Shown one piece after another: positions 1-14,607 of a stretch of 64,000 nt of DNA. Each line of letters opens with the position of its first letter. The first letter of the stretch is position 1. The translations under genes and the position numbers were made by a program. The stretch is from Diphasiastrum complanatum (Eukaryota; Streptophyta; Lycopodiopsida; Lycopodiales; Lycopodiaceae): positions 10,264,501 through 10,328,500 of the forward strand of contig CM055100.1 in NCBI GenBank assembly GCA_029204225.1. Direction: 5' to 3'. The notes under the pieces were generated by a model. The model saw nothing but the letters and a program-made list of their open reading frames with translations. It searched no databases and was not told where the DNA came from.

Positions 1-1038
<1,038 letters not shown>

Positions 1039-1224
1039 ATGGATTCTGACTCTGATTTTGAGTACATAGATGACGGTGACTCTGAATATGAACATCAATC
1101 TAACTATGATTTTGAAGATCAGTATTATGATCATAGCAATAGCGAATCCAATCAGTGCGAACGTGTGTCATATGGAGATTATCTGGAACATAATGAAAAA
1201 TATATTCTTCCTTCGAAGATGTAA
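1039..1224 (+). CDS. Small acidic ORF, unknown (doubtful)
   Basis: A 61-codon frame starting with ATG, very rich in Asp, Glu, Ser and Tyr. I do not recognise it. Its 3' end overlaps the broken edge of a minus-strand copia gag fragment, so it may be the start of a gene or element cut off there, or a chance frame. No splice site or domain supports it. Confidence 0.15.
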   Translation: MDSDSDFEYIDDGDSEYEHQSNYDFEDQYYDHSNSESNQCERVSYGDYLEHNEKYILPSKM

Positions 1225-1533
1225 CTTGGTAGTTATGTCTCTCACATCATATAGTGAGCTCAAGATGTCCCAAACTTCTTTCGAAGTTTTGGCTTCAGCT
1301 ATGTGGCCAATTTGAGTATCTGATATATTGAGGATAATAAGCGTGAAACCTTTACCATCCTTCGATTTCCATTTTGAGTCGACTGTGTTGTCTTCAGGCT
1401 TCACTTTGATACCTGTAACAACATCCCACAACTCGTTGGCAATTAGCAAGGTCTTCATCTTAAATTTTCATAAATGATAATTGGATCCATTCAGCTTGTC
1501 TACGATAAGACCGGCTTTACTTTGAGAATCCAT
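1200..1533 (-). pseudogene. Ty1/copia gag N-terminal fragment
   Basis: Retrotransposon gag of the UBN2/DUF4219 type, which forms the nucleocapsid particle. The start is the ATG at 1531-1533, giving MDSQSKAGLIVDKLNGSNY; the following frame carries ELWDVVTG and TSKEVWDILSSLYDVRDIT, all typical of copia gag. A frameshift near 1470 separates the two parts. The homology stops near 1205 after KLHLRRK, where other copies here continue with KFYSLKM, so the element is truncated. The LTR and primer-binding site lie immediately upstream on the same strand. It is the same family as the gag at 12588. Confidence 0.85.
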
Positions 1534-1676
1534 CTGGAACTTTAGATTGTCGATAATTCGATTGTCGTTAAGAAAAAGATACAATGCTGTAGAAATCAAT
1601 TCTCTGATACCAAAACATATTAATTCGAACTGAAGAATAATTTGATATTGTGAAGATATCAAGTATACGAGTTTTC

Positions 1677-1688
1677 GCTCTGATACCA
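1677..1688 (-). other. tRNA-iMet primer-binding site
   Basis: Reads TGGTATCAGAGC on the minus strand, complementary to the 3' end of plant initiator-Met tRNA, one base from the LTR end. It fixes the orientation and the 5' LTR boundary of this copia element. Confidence 0.93.
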
Positions 1689-1689
1689 T

Positions 1690-2209
1690 GTTGGAAAGAG
1701 ATATGTGAAAGATAGGTCGAATAAGATTCAAATAAAAAGAATTCGAACAACAAAAAAAAAACTTATCATGCGCAGCGGAATAGACTATCTTCTTCTTTCT
1801 TCATGCATAACTACGCCTATCAATTTCAAACAAAACAATAGTGATAGCAATCACGTTTGATCTTATAGTAACTAACTTTGAAATCATTAGTCCTATAGTG
1901 ATTACGTAGCCAAACAATAATGCATTGAATTATCAGACATATAATTAATCGCGAAGAACTACAGAAACGCATACATTCTGAGACAAACTTGAATGCAATA
2001 AAAGATAGTATTGATTCAGTATGAAAGCGAAACAGAAGTAAATGAGTACAATAAGTTGCGGATCGAAGTCGCGTACTCTAAGCTATTTCTGAACGGCTAA
2101 AATGAAAGTCTAAATTAAGCACAATGCTGATAAGCAGTAAGCGCAATAGCAATCTCTAAACAACTCTAAGAAGTGAGCTAAAATGCTCAGGAGTATTCAA
2201 GCTCGTAGG

Positions 2210-2255
<46 letters not shown>

Positions 2256-2669
2256 TAACTATTCAATACTTGCTGATCTATTGATCGCATTTCAATGCTT
2301 CTTAAAACTGTATGCATATGAACAGCTATATATACTAAGCAAAATGCGGGAACGTCCAATAGTAGGACAGCTAATTAGGTCATCAAATGGATAGTGAGCT
2401 GGCATCCATCCAAAGCGAGCTGGCATTCGTCCAGTTGAATCTTTTCGAAAATTTTGTGGCTTCAATTAAGGCGAACAATAAACTATCTTTGCCTCAACAA
2501 TTTATTTATTGAACCATGCTCGAACATTTATAAGTCGAATCCACCTGTGAGTGATTCTCGAGTAGTTATGCAGACTGCGTAGAAACATGAAGAAAACTGC
2601 AGGTCTGGATAATGAATTGGATGAAGATTAAAATGTCGATTAGTCGATTAGTAGGAGAATAATCTAACA
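1690..2669 (-). mobile_element. Copia 5' LTR, about 980 bp
   Basis: On the minus strand it begins TGTTAGATTATTC and ends TTTCCAACA, giving the TG...CA ends of an LTR, directly before the primer-binding site. Its gag-proximal part resembles the LTRs at 11482-12430 and 15391-16085 (shared phrases 'gcgcagcggaa', 'cctatca', 'gattacgtagccaa'), so all three are one family. It contains a (GA)n tract at 2213-2253. The partner 3' LTR is not in the window. Confidence 0.85.
2213..2253. repeat. (GA)n microsatellite inside LTR
   Basis: About 20 GA units within the copia LTR; a possible source or product of the CT/GA tracts found elsewhere in the window. Confidence 0.95.
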
Positions 2670-2699
2670 CTTCTACCATTCAGGTGTGTCATTTTCTTC

Positions 2700-3011
2700 C
2701 CCGGTGCTTCCCCACAAAACCAACTCAATGCCTTTTTTCTATGGCTACACAAACCTGCTAGGGATATTGTCAAAGCTCATACTACCTTCCTTTATCTACG
2801 CCAGTACATGATTGAAGCATCCATTGAACTTGCCGCAATTTCCTTTGCTAAACTCCTTGCTCATCTTGGTGATGCCGAGAATATTAGAGAATTGAATGCT
2901 TGCTTAAAAGACCTAGCTTCTCTACTTTGCAAGGAAAATTCTTCCAAAACACTAGTAAATGTACAGGCACTTTCAATCTCAACAACCCTAGCTCTATCCT
3001 CTCTGGCCAAG
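2700..3011 (+). other. Exon-like open stretch, unknown
   Basis: An open frame runs through here and reads smoothly upstream of the first ATG (2808), with phrases such as NAFFLWLHKPARDIVKAH and LLAHLGDAENIRELNACLKD. It ends at a plausible splice donor, AAG|GTAAAA, at 3011/3012, after which the frame becomes low-complexity. The predicted peptide is helical and alpha-solenoid-like. I do not recognise the family. It could be an exon of a host gene or part of the neighbouring retroelement. Confidence 0.3.
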
Positions 3012-3359
3012 GTAAAAAAAAAAAATTTTACTGGATATAAGAAAAAAGAAGGACAAGGAAGTGGTACAAAGAGCGATTTGCCAATCAAGAAGCTGAATTT
3101 CTATCGGGATTGATATGTTTGCAGGACAAGATGGTTTTGGAAAGAAGGGAGGTAATAAAAAATACATTGGATCGTTTGCAGCTCATTACGCATGAAACAA
3201 AGGCAATAGAATGTTTGAGACCGTTCATGTGAAGAAGTTCTACAATTATTCGGCTTTATACATGAGCCCTTTGATAATATAGTGTTTGGTTGGTCATACA
3301 TGTCGAATGTCAAAATGGAATGGTATTTTCCTTATGAAGTTTTCTGCAATTTTCAAATT

Positions 3360-4619
3360 GAAAATATTCAAGTTTGTTTGTGCTCTACTTTTAAACATTT
3401 TAAAGGCTTTGTTTCAAATAAGTTCGGTCATGTTGTAACTACAGATTGCAGCTTTATTAGTAGTAAGGTCCTTAAACATTCATTGGAAAAGAGGACTCAA
3501 TCATATAGTACTGCAACATACTAATATTCAAAGTATTGCTACTGAATTACATGATGGATGGTTCAAACTCATGAAACTCTTACCTATGTACCTAGACACA
3601 AATATAGATATGCATGCTGAATTTTGTAGGAAAAGTGCCTTAGATTTTTTAAAGAACAAGAAATGGATTCAAGGGAACACTATCCCATTACATAAAAAAG
3701 AAGCTGCCAACGATGAATGCAAATGGATTACCAAGCATTTATATGTCAATGGAAACAACATAACCCTTGTTTTATTTGCATATATCCCATACGTAAACTT
3801 GCTATAGAAAGACTTGATAGCTCAGATTTTATTCCTTTCCCTGATCCTACAAATAATTTCGTCTCAAATTCTTTGGATTACATTGACACCTCTATGAGTG
3901 AATTACTACCCGATGATTTCATACATTCAAAAGTATTACCTTACCTACTTTGCACCTATAAGGCACATAAGGAAGCATTTCGATGGATCACAAATGCACA
4001 TGATTGTTGTTTTTCTATACTTGCAAAATTCCTAACAGGTGCTCTTGGTATGCTGTATCCTTTCATTATGAAAGATGCAGGCCTGAAGGTAAAAACATAC
4101 AAGAGTGTCCTAAATGGGGATACATTTGTACTTTGGCAATGTGATTCATCAGTTGACTTCTATCTAAATTTATCCAAGCATATATATACGATGAAGGCAA
4201 CCAAATGCTATGAAAATATTCCTTTGGAAGGTACTGACGATCTGAAAACCACTATGAAAAAACTGATTTGCTTGGCATTCAAAGTTGCCAAAGTCAAAAC
4301 ACTTAAATATAGACGTTTATCTGGGTCCAATGCTTTTAAATGGGCATCCGAAAAAGCAATTTTGGATGAATGGAATGATATTGACAAGGATAATTTGTGT
4401 AAATGGAACTCCTACTTGATAGATAATTGTATTGTAAGACTAACGGATCACAAGATGCAGTTTATCAAAAGACTTGCAAAACTTGGGCATATTGAATATA
4501 TGGATAACTTCAAATATTCGTTCAGATATATAGATGACATCTGCTTTATCAATAATCATATGGTGGGATGCTTTTTGGATAAAACCCATAGGAAACCTCT
4601 CAATGACCTTAATTACTAG
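3360..4619 (+). pseudogene. Penelope-like reverse transcriptase remnant
   Basis: The open part is 3717-4619. The order of motifs matches Penelope-like RT: a 'NPCFICIYPIRKLAIERL' segment (usual form: N-x-V-F-V-C-x-x-Y), then LLCTYKAHKEAFRWITNAHD (K-x-H-K...FR.I), then KHIYTMKATKCYENIPLEG (the Y-x-x-I-P catalytic region), then a WNSYLIDNCIVRLTDHKMQ strand, and finally FRYIDDICFINN at about 4521-4556 with the Asp-Asp pair. The usual G-I-P-M-G segment before YIDD is missing, and stops interrupt the part upstream of 3717, so the copy is probably dead. No GIY-YIG endonuclease was found downstream of 4619. A non-Penelope RT is the main alternative. Confidence 0.6.
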
Positions 4620-6379
<1,760 letters not shown>

Positions 6380-7131
6380 CTGAATTTTGGACCTTAATTG
6401 GATCTACAATTGATCCACAAGAGGTGTTGGGTGCTAATTAGATAGATCAATCACAAATCTAATGTCTAGATCAAAAATTGCATCTAACTAGCAACAACAA
6501 CTTGACAAATGATCAAAACAACTCAAGAGTGGCCTCACACATGTGAAACTCTATCACTGTATGGACAATGAGTAGGGATTGAAGATCAGTATCTATTGAT
6601 AGCATTCAATGCAAGAAATCACAACACAAATAGTGAAAATAACAAGGTTTTGTCTCAAAATCAATATCTCTCATCAAGATTGAATAAATTACAATGATGA
6701 TCTATGTATATCAAGTACATTTCAACCTGGTATGTTGACTCATCAAGTCTGGCACATGTGAGAAATTCCACATCATCTAGATCCACCTCTTTGACTCCTA
6801 ACTTGGTGCCATTGCCTCACCATGATTTTGCTTGATTTGAGGTGATTTTCCTAACTTATAGGGACTTACAATATTAACTCCTATGATAAGCTACTGATCT
6901 TTCCACACATGGGTCCAGCCCCTCACACGTGGGAACCATGTCTCATTCACATGGGAATGCCTAACCAATTGTCAATGAAATGATGCCAAGTGGCAATTTT
7001 CTACTTGACTAGCTTTCTACAAGTTCACACTTGAGTCAATCAAGATAAATTCAATTTAACTAAATCTAGGTGCATTTATGACAACCATCCACACATGGGA
7101 ACAGGCTCCACATGTGTGGGATCAATTCAAC
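6380..7131 (-). mobile_element. Copia 3' LTR (approximate bounds)
   Basis: Its left part ('ttggaccttaattggatctac...gatccacaagag') matches the LTRs at 46778 and 50556, and its right edge abuts a purine-rich tract when read on the minus strand ('ctcctcaaaatctag'), the polypurine tract of a minus-strand element whose RNase H lies at 7195-7636. Several 'cacacatgtg/cacacgtg' palindromes occur inside, as in related LTRs. Bounds are set by similarity only. Confidence 0.6.
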
Positions 7132-7194
7132 GCTCCTCAAAATCTAGCTTGGCAAATCTAGTGTACATCTATCTACAACACCAAGTGCATATCT

Positions 7195-7640
7195 TAACTT
7201 CATAAATGAATCCTTTGGCAATGGTTTAGTCAAGATATTAGAAACACATTCAGATGATGACACATGAAGAAGCTTGATCTCCTTAGCTTGCACCTGCTCC
7301 CTTACAAAATGATGTGCAATCTCGATGTGGTTGGTTCAAGCATGGAAGATAGGATTGGTGGCAAGTTGTTGTGATTTTTGATTATCACAATATATGTAAG
7401 AATCTCCTCTATCTTGATCACATGAAGCGCCTCCAAAATTCTTTTGGGTGGTTGATGTCAATGCTTTATACTTAGCTTCACAAGAGGATAGAGAGGTGGT
7501 ATCTTGCTTTTTTGAAAGCCAAGATATAACTCCTCCACATAGGAATGTAGCAAAGGCACTTATGGATTTTCTATCCATCTTATCACCTGCAAAATCCGAG
7601 TCCAAGTATGCTCTCAAGTACAAATTAGTCCCTTGATAGA
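7195..7640 (-). pseudogene. Copia RNase H fragment
   Basis: Minus-strand frame with AYLDSDFAGDKMDRKSISA, GGVISWLSKKQDTTSLSSCEAKY and CDNQKSQQLATNPIFHA, the C-terminal RNase H of copia Pol, which degrades the RNA template during reverse transcription. The GAxWQ-type loop is eroded (an extra or missing base near 7430) and a stop follows NPIFHA. The region beyond 7640 belongs to a separate copia scrap. Confidence 0.85.
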
Positions 7641-7705
7641 CAATGCTCCAAACTTTTCTAAGATGGAAGTAGCATACTTTGATTCAACGAATGAAGTAAA
7701 ACCAT

Positions 7706-8024
7706 GTGATTCAAATGAAATTTAGATTAATGAACTTTGAAAAGTCAAACTCTAAGTCTAAAACAAAGTTGACCTCAGTTTGTCAAATATGGAGATGTAG
7801 CAAATACGATCAAACTAGTTGAATCTTTCACACTCCCTCTTCAACTAGTCTTAGCATGGACTTTGATAACACTCCAAGTGATGTCCTATGCTTTAACAAC
7901 AAGGCCTTTCCCAATGATTTGGTGAAGATATCAGCTACACATTCTCTTGAGGACACATGTTGAAGCTCCACCTCCTTTGTAATGACTTGCTCCCTCACAA
8001 AATGCTATTGCACCTCAATATGCC
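7706..8024 (-). mobile_element. Copia 3' end scrap (RNase H tail plus LTR edge)
   Basis: Nearly the same as 16095-16402: it holds the end of an RNase H frame, the polypurine tract (read as 'ctccctcttcaac' on plus) and the first part of the LTR. Homology ends sharply at about 8024, where the other copy continues into RNase H coding sequence. Confidence 0.75.
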
Positions 8025-9029
8025 ATGAAGAATCACATAGAATGTAAATGAGATGATTGTTGATCAGAAACTGAGGAGCTGTAGACGTCCGTGTTTTGAT
8101 CACAGTGAATATACAAGTGCGATTAAAAACAATGAAAGTGTATTCAATCACAACAAGCATTCATCTACGTTGTACACAGATAAAAACGTGTTGCTGCTAT
8201 ATCACACTGAAGCACAATACAAATGGCAATTACAACCAAAATTGATGGCGTAATTGGAAGGCTCAAATAATGCGTCTCATGGACGGAGCAACCAATAATC
8301 TGTGCTTGGATGATCTATTTATAAATTTCATCCGTGTATTAATTACATTGAATGCTTGTCACCTAATTAGGAAAGCCATTGTACTTGGAAGTATATGGCT
8401 TTTGTGACAACTATACATAGTATATGGTCAATGAATCATTATCGTTGACGCAGACGAGGACGTCGAAAAAATCTCTCACTTCGTAAATTATGGGAAGTGG
8501 CTGGGAACGTTCCTCATTCATTGGAGACGTCACCTTCGGGATTTTTCTCTCTCTTCATCCTCTCTCTGCGCATTTTTCGCAAAAAGCCGAAGGCGCCCTT
8601 AAAGACAGTTAAACTTTTGAACTATGCAAGTGTCGCATTTCGGGGAAATGTGAAAATGTCGAAGTTGTTGAAAACATAGTGTATTTCTGCAGACTGTCGA
8701 AAAAGTAGTGTATTTCTGCAGACTTGTTCTAAATGTTAATTTCATGGAAGTTGTTGAAGATGGCCAAGTCTTCAATGACTTCAAGTTATTGAGCTTAACA
8801 TCTGAACTTGAAATTATGATAGGATTCGTTACCCTTTGCTGGAGATCAGCCGAAAGCCCGTTGTAGACATTCTTCAAATAAATTGGTTGTCTAAGTTTGT
8901 GATTCCTGTAGGCTCAAATACAAGGAAGAGAGAAGCAATTACAAGTTGATGATTGTTTAATTTATATTGCCCTTATTACTTCCTTAAGTTTGATGATGTT
9001 CCAAGTGTGAATGAAACTATAGCAACAAA
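8025..9029. other. No gene seen
   Basis: Short frames only, none with a recognisable domain. The 8440-8680 part is less AT-rich than its surroundings ('gacgcagacgaggacgtcg') and may be an element end, but nothing identifies it. Confidence 0.25.
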
Positions 9030-9258
9030 AGAGTGATTTGATGCAATGAAAAGTGAGTATATGATGCATTGTTTGAGATACTTGTAAAATTATTGAACCT
9101 CCATTAAAGATACAAAATGTTACTGTTTGCAAATGGGTCTTTAAGATCAAGCTTAATCAAGATGGTAGTGTGAACAATTTTAAAACAAGACTAGTTGCCA
9201 AGGGATATGCTCAATTCAATGGGATTGACTATGATGAAACACTCGATTTTGTCATAGT
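9030..9258 (+). pseudogene. Copia RT N-terminal fragment
   Basis: Reads [20 protein letters not shown] then [20 protein letters not shown], the signature start of the copia reverse transcriptase domain. The preceding 80 bases fit the usual W-x-x-A-M-x-x-E-Y region but with frameshifts. Homology ends after TLDFV, so this is an isolated scrap. Confidence 0.85.
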
Positions 9259-9520
9259 TTGTGGTGGTAATTTCATTAACTCACACGCTTTTAGTGATTT
9301 ACTGCCTTTGCAACATTTGTTAAAAAATGAGAATTTCCTTGGAACATGAAGTCGTACATCTATCTTCACCGACATTATCTCCAAAAAAATGGGATTGAAG
9401 TCAAACTATGTCTATTCTTTTCACTTACTTGACCATAAATGAGATTCTATTTTGGCTAGATAACAATCATTTGAAAGCATTGCAAGAATCAATTTCATTT
9501 AGAATTGCAATAATCAATTT

Positions 9521-11481
9521 TTATTCAGAATTACAAGAATCAATTTCATCAGCGACAACATCTTGCAATTCATCTTCTCTTAGATGATTTTCATCATCAC
9601 TCTCACTTTCAAAAATTATTTCATCATCCTGATTATTAGAATTTCTATTCTCAACATCCATGGAAGTGGGTGCCTCAAGTATGGTTTGACAATTTACTAC
9701 ATCTCTAGGTAGCTCAATCTCATAGTTAAAATGAAGGTTTTCCATTTCATTCTCAACATTTGCACCCTCAAATACTCGTTGTGAATGTGGTTCAACTTGA
9801 GCTACAAACCACCATATCTTGTTTAGTCGATCTGGTTGAAAAAACACCTGCAAAAATCACTATTTTAGAACATATCGAAAACTCAAATACTAAACTACCT
9901 TGAACCATTTCACATCAAATAAAAAATAGTGTCCACTTTCACCAAATGACACATCATAAATATTTTGTATAGTTTCTACGTATTCTATGTCTTCTGAGAT
10001 GGGATTCCGATCTCGTGCACTGCTTTGACTTTCTTGTTGGAAAGATGCTATTACACCACAATCATGTATGCGTCTCTTGTTATCAATCCTTTCAACACAA
10101 AAGTGGAAACCAAAAGCCCATATAGCATTATACATTTTGCACTGCCACACGACAAACATGAATATCATAAATAATCATTGTGAATGAACATGGTATTTCA
10201 AAATGCTTAAACAAATATTGTTATAGACCATAATGTTTTAATAATAAGATATCTAAAGAATAATACCTTCCATTTGCATCATCTTGCAAAGTCCCATTCT
10301 GCATTTGATATTTTTTGTCCCTCTTTTATTGCTTTTTGTAGTGTGTCATGCATCCACTCGCATTGCTTGGGCAATGACTCAAGATCATGTGAACTTGTGG
10401 CCATGTGTCTACCTCTATTCTGTCGTTGGCGCTAATTTCTAGACAAGGCCCTCTCTTTTTTCTCTTCTTCATATAGGTCTAACCATTTATCCATAACTCC
10501 ACAATTATAAAGCATGAATGTAAAAAAAAAAATTCTCGTTGGAAGGGTGCCAACCTATGGACCTTTCCCATCCCTTGAGATTTTTTACTAGTTATCTCTT
10601 TGGCTTCCTCATCATGCCACACTAAGTGGAGCAGATGGATGTAGTTGGTGCAAAATTTCAGTAACATAAAAGAGAGATTTATGTACTAACCATCCTTCTG
10701 ACATGCTACCTTCAGGCCTTGCCTTTTGACGCACAAAATCTTTTAAGACTTTCATGTATCTTTCCATAAAGAACATCCACCTAAAAAGTCACAAATGGTT
10801 AAAAATAAGTGTTTTATTTAATGAGTCCATGTATCAGTTGATTTAGTTAAAATACACATGCAAAAGAAAATTTATGCACTTATACCTAGTGTGCATTGGA
10901 CCAGCAATAGAAACTTCTTCAACCAAGTGCACCAATAAATGCACTTGTGAGTCCATGATGGAAGTCGAAAAATATCTCTCAAACATGCACACAATCTCCA
11001 CCATATCCTCATGTCTCTTGCGAAGATCTAGCTCACAGATTTCTTTTGAACACATCCATCTACAACATATATCAATCCATTTTATGTCTATTTGAATTTC
11101 TAGTCAATAAATACTAAATAAAAAAAATGCACCAAGTACATGTAAATACCTGACAATGATTGATAGTTTGTATATGGTCTCACAAATATCTTTTGACAAG
11201 CACCCACGAATTGACAATGGATAGATGAATTGAATCATCTTTAGCCAATCATGAGATTTGAGACCTTGCAACTTTCCATCCACTATGAATGATGACCGTA
11301 GAGAATGGGCAAAACCAGTTGGTGTTCTAATGTCATGAATAATGGAACGCACATGGTTAAGCTCCTCCTTAGTGAATGTCCAAGGTACTTTTGGAGCATG
11401 ATCTTTGTTGGATTTATTACTTCTACTCTCCTTAAATCCCATTTTAATCTGCCTCCATTCATGCTGCATATTTACTAACGT
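9521..11481 (-). pseudogene. CACTA (En/Spm) Tnp2 transposase, C-terminal half
   Basis: On the minus strand, in order: a segment ending LKSHDWLKMIQFIYPLSIRG (11487-11104), the DUF4218-like region FERYFSTSIMDSQVHLLVHLVEE (11055-10843), its continuation WMFFMERYMKVLKDF across 10790-10730, then the DUF4216-like domain (10168-9890; FGESGHYFLFDVKWFK), and a Glu/Asp-rich C-terminal tail (9853-9521). This is the order of plant CACTA transposases, which cut and paste the element. Introns or frameshifts separate the blocks. The N-terminal half is found inverted at 14608-15390. Confidence 0.8.
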
Positions 11482-12430
11482 TGTCACACATCCTGCATAT
11501 TTACACGCAAATTCGCACAGACGAATAAAAGATGAAAGAATCGCGACACTGTGTTTTTACACAGGTTATGGTGACAGGCAAAACGTCATCACCAACGGTC
11601 ACTTCAGCACTGACTGACGTCACACCTTTTCACACTCACCCCATGCAGCTGCGCTAATAGACTGGACAACGACTGTGGCCACCCACGATCTCTTACAGAC
11701 AACACATCCACTTTACTTTTCACATCTGCACACCTATAATATAATGTATATATACTGGATACCATTTGTGTATTCAGTAGAATGGGAGAAGAAGTTGATG
11801 AGTGAAGAGACAGACATAGAAGTAGACGAAGTAGATGCCCTGAGCATTGATTCTTCATTCTTGTCTGAATTAATGTTTCATCCCTTTTTACAGATTGAAA
11901 TAAGTTGCGTAGGGCACGCGGTTTCGTCCACTATTATCTTGTGCTCTACCGCATTATTGACATGTATACGATATGCTTAATCTGATACAGCTCTTTGTTT
12001 AGCGTTCAGATCTATGTTAATATTGTTATGCTTATCATTCATTCTGTCTGATCTTTCTAGTTGTTTCTTCTGGTAATAGACGACTAACATTTAGTCTTGT
12101 CTTTCGCGAATCATTCGCGACTAATTATCAGCCGAGCACAGTCTAGCTCTTCGCGAATCATTCGCGACATATAATTTGTCTTGCTATTCACGACAAATTA
12201 TTCTTCTGGCACTTCATCTATTAATGCTTGGCTACGTAATCTAGAATGACCATGATTTTCATCTTAAAGTTCTGTTCATTCTAATAGGTGTAGTCATGCT
12301 TACGGAGAGAGTCGTATAACTCGTTTCGCTGCGCACAAACATTTTCTGTTCGGATTCGTTTCTCGTTCGTTTCTTGTTCGAGTTCGTGTCTTGTTCGTGT
12401 TCGTCATTCATCTCCCCCCTCTCTCCAACA
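11482..12430 (+). mobile_element. Copia 5' LTR (LTR A), about 949 bp
   Basis: Starts TGTCACACATCC and ends CTCTCTCCAACA, directly before the primer-binding site. From about 11740 to the end it matches the reverse complement of 15391-16085. The left boundary is inferred from the TG start and from the end of Tnp2 coding homology at the same place, so the element sits inside the transposase gene. Confidence 0.8.
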
Positions 12431-12442
12431 TGGTATCAGAGC
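12431..12442 (+). other. tRNA-iMet primer-binding site
   Basis: TGGTATCAGAGC directly after the LTR end; primes minus-strand DNA synthesis in copia elements. Confidence 0.95.
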
Positions 12443-12587
12443 TATTTTCATAGCTTGATAAGCTTCCACAGTACAAGACTCTACTAGCCGATAGAGTAAT
12501 TGTTTTCTTGTTCTGTATTTTTTAGTATCAGATATTCATACTTAAGTCACTGATAGTTTCTCCTATCACTTAGACTAACTGTTCCAT

Positions 12588-13655
12588 ATGGATTCCCAAA
12601 AGAAAGCCAGTCCTATCATGGACAAGCTTGATGGAGCCAATTACCATCTGTGGAAATTTAAAATGAAAATTGTGCTAATGGCAAAAAAATTGTACGACGT
12701 TGTTACAGGTGCAAAAGGGAAACCTGAAGCGGACGATGCGGCAATCGCTAGATGGAAGCTGAAGGATGGAAAAGCTTTTGCGCTGATCATCCTCAACATC
12801 ACGGATACCTAGATCGGCCATGTATCCAAGGCTCAGACATCGAAAGAAGTCTGGGACATCTTGAGCACACTATACGAAGTGCGAGATATAACTTCCAAGC
12901 TACATCTCAGAAAGAAATTCTACTCCCTCAAGATGACGAATGGTGATTCTTTGCAGAATCATATTAATCAATTCAAGAACCTACTAAGACAAATGGCCGC
13001 TGTCGGATCTGTCATAGACGATCAAGACGCAATGATGCAACTGCTTACAAGCTTGCCAAGTTCTTACGACAGCTGGGTGATGATCATTACAACTCATCCA
13101 AAATTGACTCTTTCGAGAGTCATTACTATGTTGTTGCAGGAAGACACGTGGAGGAACGAAGCCTCGAGTTCCTCAGCTGATTCTCATGCCTTGTACACCA
13201 ACAAGAGCACGACAAAGCAAAAGAAGAAGAAAGACCCAAAGCAATCAAAGCCAGACCAGAAACCAGCTCAGCACAAGGAACAGTCGAATCTGCAGACAAA
13301 GAAGAAACTGTTCTACAGATACTGCAAACAAAACAACCACGAAATACAAGATTGTCGAATACTTCAAGCGAAGAATAGCAGCAAAGGGCAATCGAATCAA
13401 GTGGCAAATGTAGCTGCAGAAGTTCCACAGCCTATTCAAGAAGCGGATCATGATGCCTTCATTACCAATCATCAAGGAGCATCTGGCGATAGTTCTTGGT
13501 TCCTAGATTTCGGAGCCACTCAGCACATGACTAGCCTCATTGGCTATTTCGAGTCCTATACACCTTACAGTACTCAGAAATTCGTTCACATTGACGACAA
13601 TAGCACACAAGCTATTAAAGGTGAAGGCATTGTAAGATTATGCTTTGCAAAATGA
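12588..13655 (+). pseudogene. Copia gag and protease start
   Basis: Starts MDSQKKASPIMDKLDGANYH at 12588, a UBN2-type gag. A TAG stop at 12810-12812 interrupts it after LNITDT (the sister copy at 1200-1533 has Gln there), and the same frame resumes through VWDILSTLYEVRDITSKLHL. A lysine-rich linker follows, then a zinc knuckle with a damaged first Cys (FYRYCKQNNHEIQDC) near residue 245. The protease motif is WFLDFGATQHMTS, with Phe where the catalytic D-S-G motif has Ser. The frame ends early at 13655. Confidence 0.9.
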
Positions 13656-14607
13656 TTAGTCTAAGCTACTCTCTAAAGTCCTATATGTACCAAAGTTATC
13701 TACAAATCTGATTTCTGTAAGCAGAATCACAGATCTAGGACATAGACTAGAGTTCGAATGTGATCAGTGTAAAGTAGTTGATAGGACAGGCAAGATCCTA
13801 GCACTCGAAAAGAGGCATGGGTACTTGTATAAGTTGAGTCATTGCTTTTCTGCCTCTAGTCAGGCTCTCAATACTTCAATTCATTCAAATAAAGGTTTAC
13901 TTTGACATTATAGACTTGGTCATTTAAATCATGTTGCTATACAACGAATGTCTAAACAATCTATTGTTCTTGATTTCAATTATCCTCGCGAAAAGGTCGA
14001 GTTACCTGTCTGTCAAGACTATCTAGCTGGTCAACAAACTAGGAAACCATTTAAGTCGAGCCATCAGCATGTTGCTAGAGGATTGCTAGATGTTGTACAT
14101 TCAGATATTTGTGGCCTGATGAAAAATCCTTCGCTGAAGGATGCCAAGTATTTTATAACCTTTATTGACGAATTCTCTAGAAGGACTATGGTGTACTTCA
14201 TAAAGAAGAAATCAGAAGCCTTCAACTACTTCAGAATCTTCAAGGAGCGTGCAGAAAAGGAGACTGGAAGGATGACCAAGGTCCAAAGGTCAGACAACGG
14301 TGGAGAATATATCTCTGTCGAGTTTAAGGAGTATTGCAAAAGCCAAGGAATTGAGCAGCAATTCATCACTCCTTACAGTCCTCAGTCTAATGGCTTAGTT
14401 GAGAGGAAGAACCGCACTCTGGTCGAATCTGCCAAATGTATGTTATCGCATGCATCGTTGCCCAAGAGTTTTTGGGCTGAAGTTGTCTCCACTGCAGCTT
14501 ACGTCCAAAACAAATGTTCGACCAAGGCCCTCTCAGATAAGACACCCCACGAGGTGTGGAGAGGCTCTAAGCCTTCTTTGAAGAACCTAAGAGTGTTGGG
14601 TGCCAAC
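13656..14607 (+). pseudogene. Copia pre-integrase and integrase, truncated
   Basis: After a stop at 13653-13655 the Pol reading continues: YKLSHCF...HYRLGHLNHVAIQRMS (GAG-pre-integrase), then from 13948 the integrase core. The catalytic residues are present: Asp in VVHSDICG, Asp in QRSDNGGEY and Glu in SNGLVERKNRT. The zinc-binding Cys pair reads CQDYLAGQQ, damaged. The coding match ends at KNLRVLG near 14605, where the sequence switches to CACTA transposase; RT and RNase H are missing. Confidence 0.9.
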
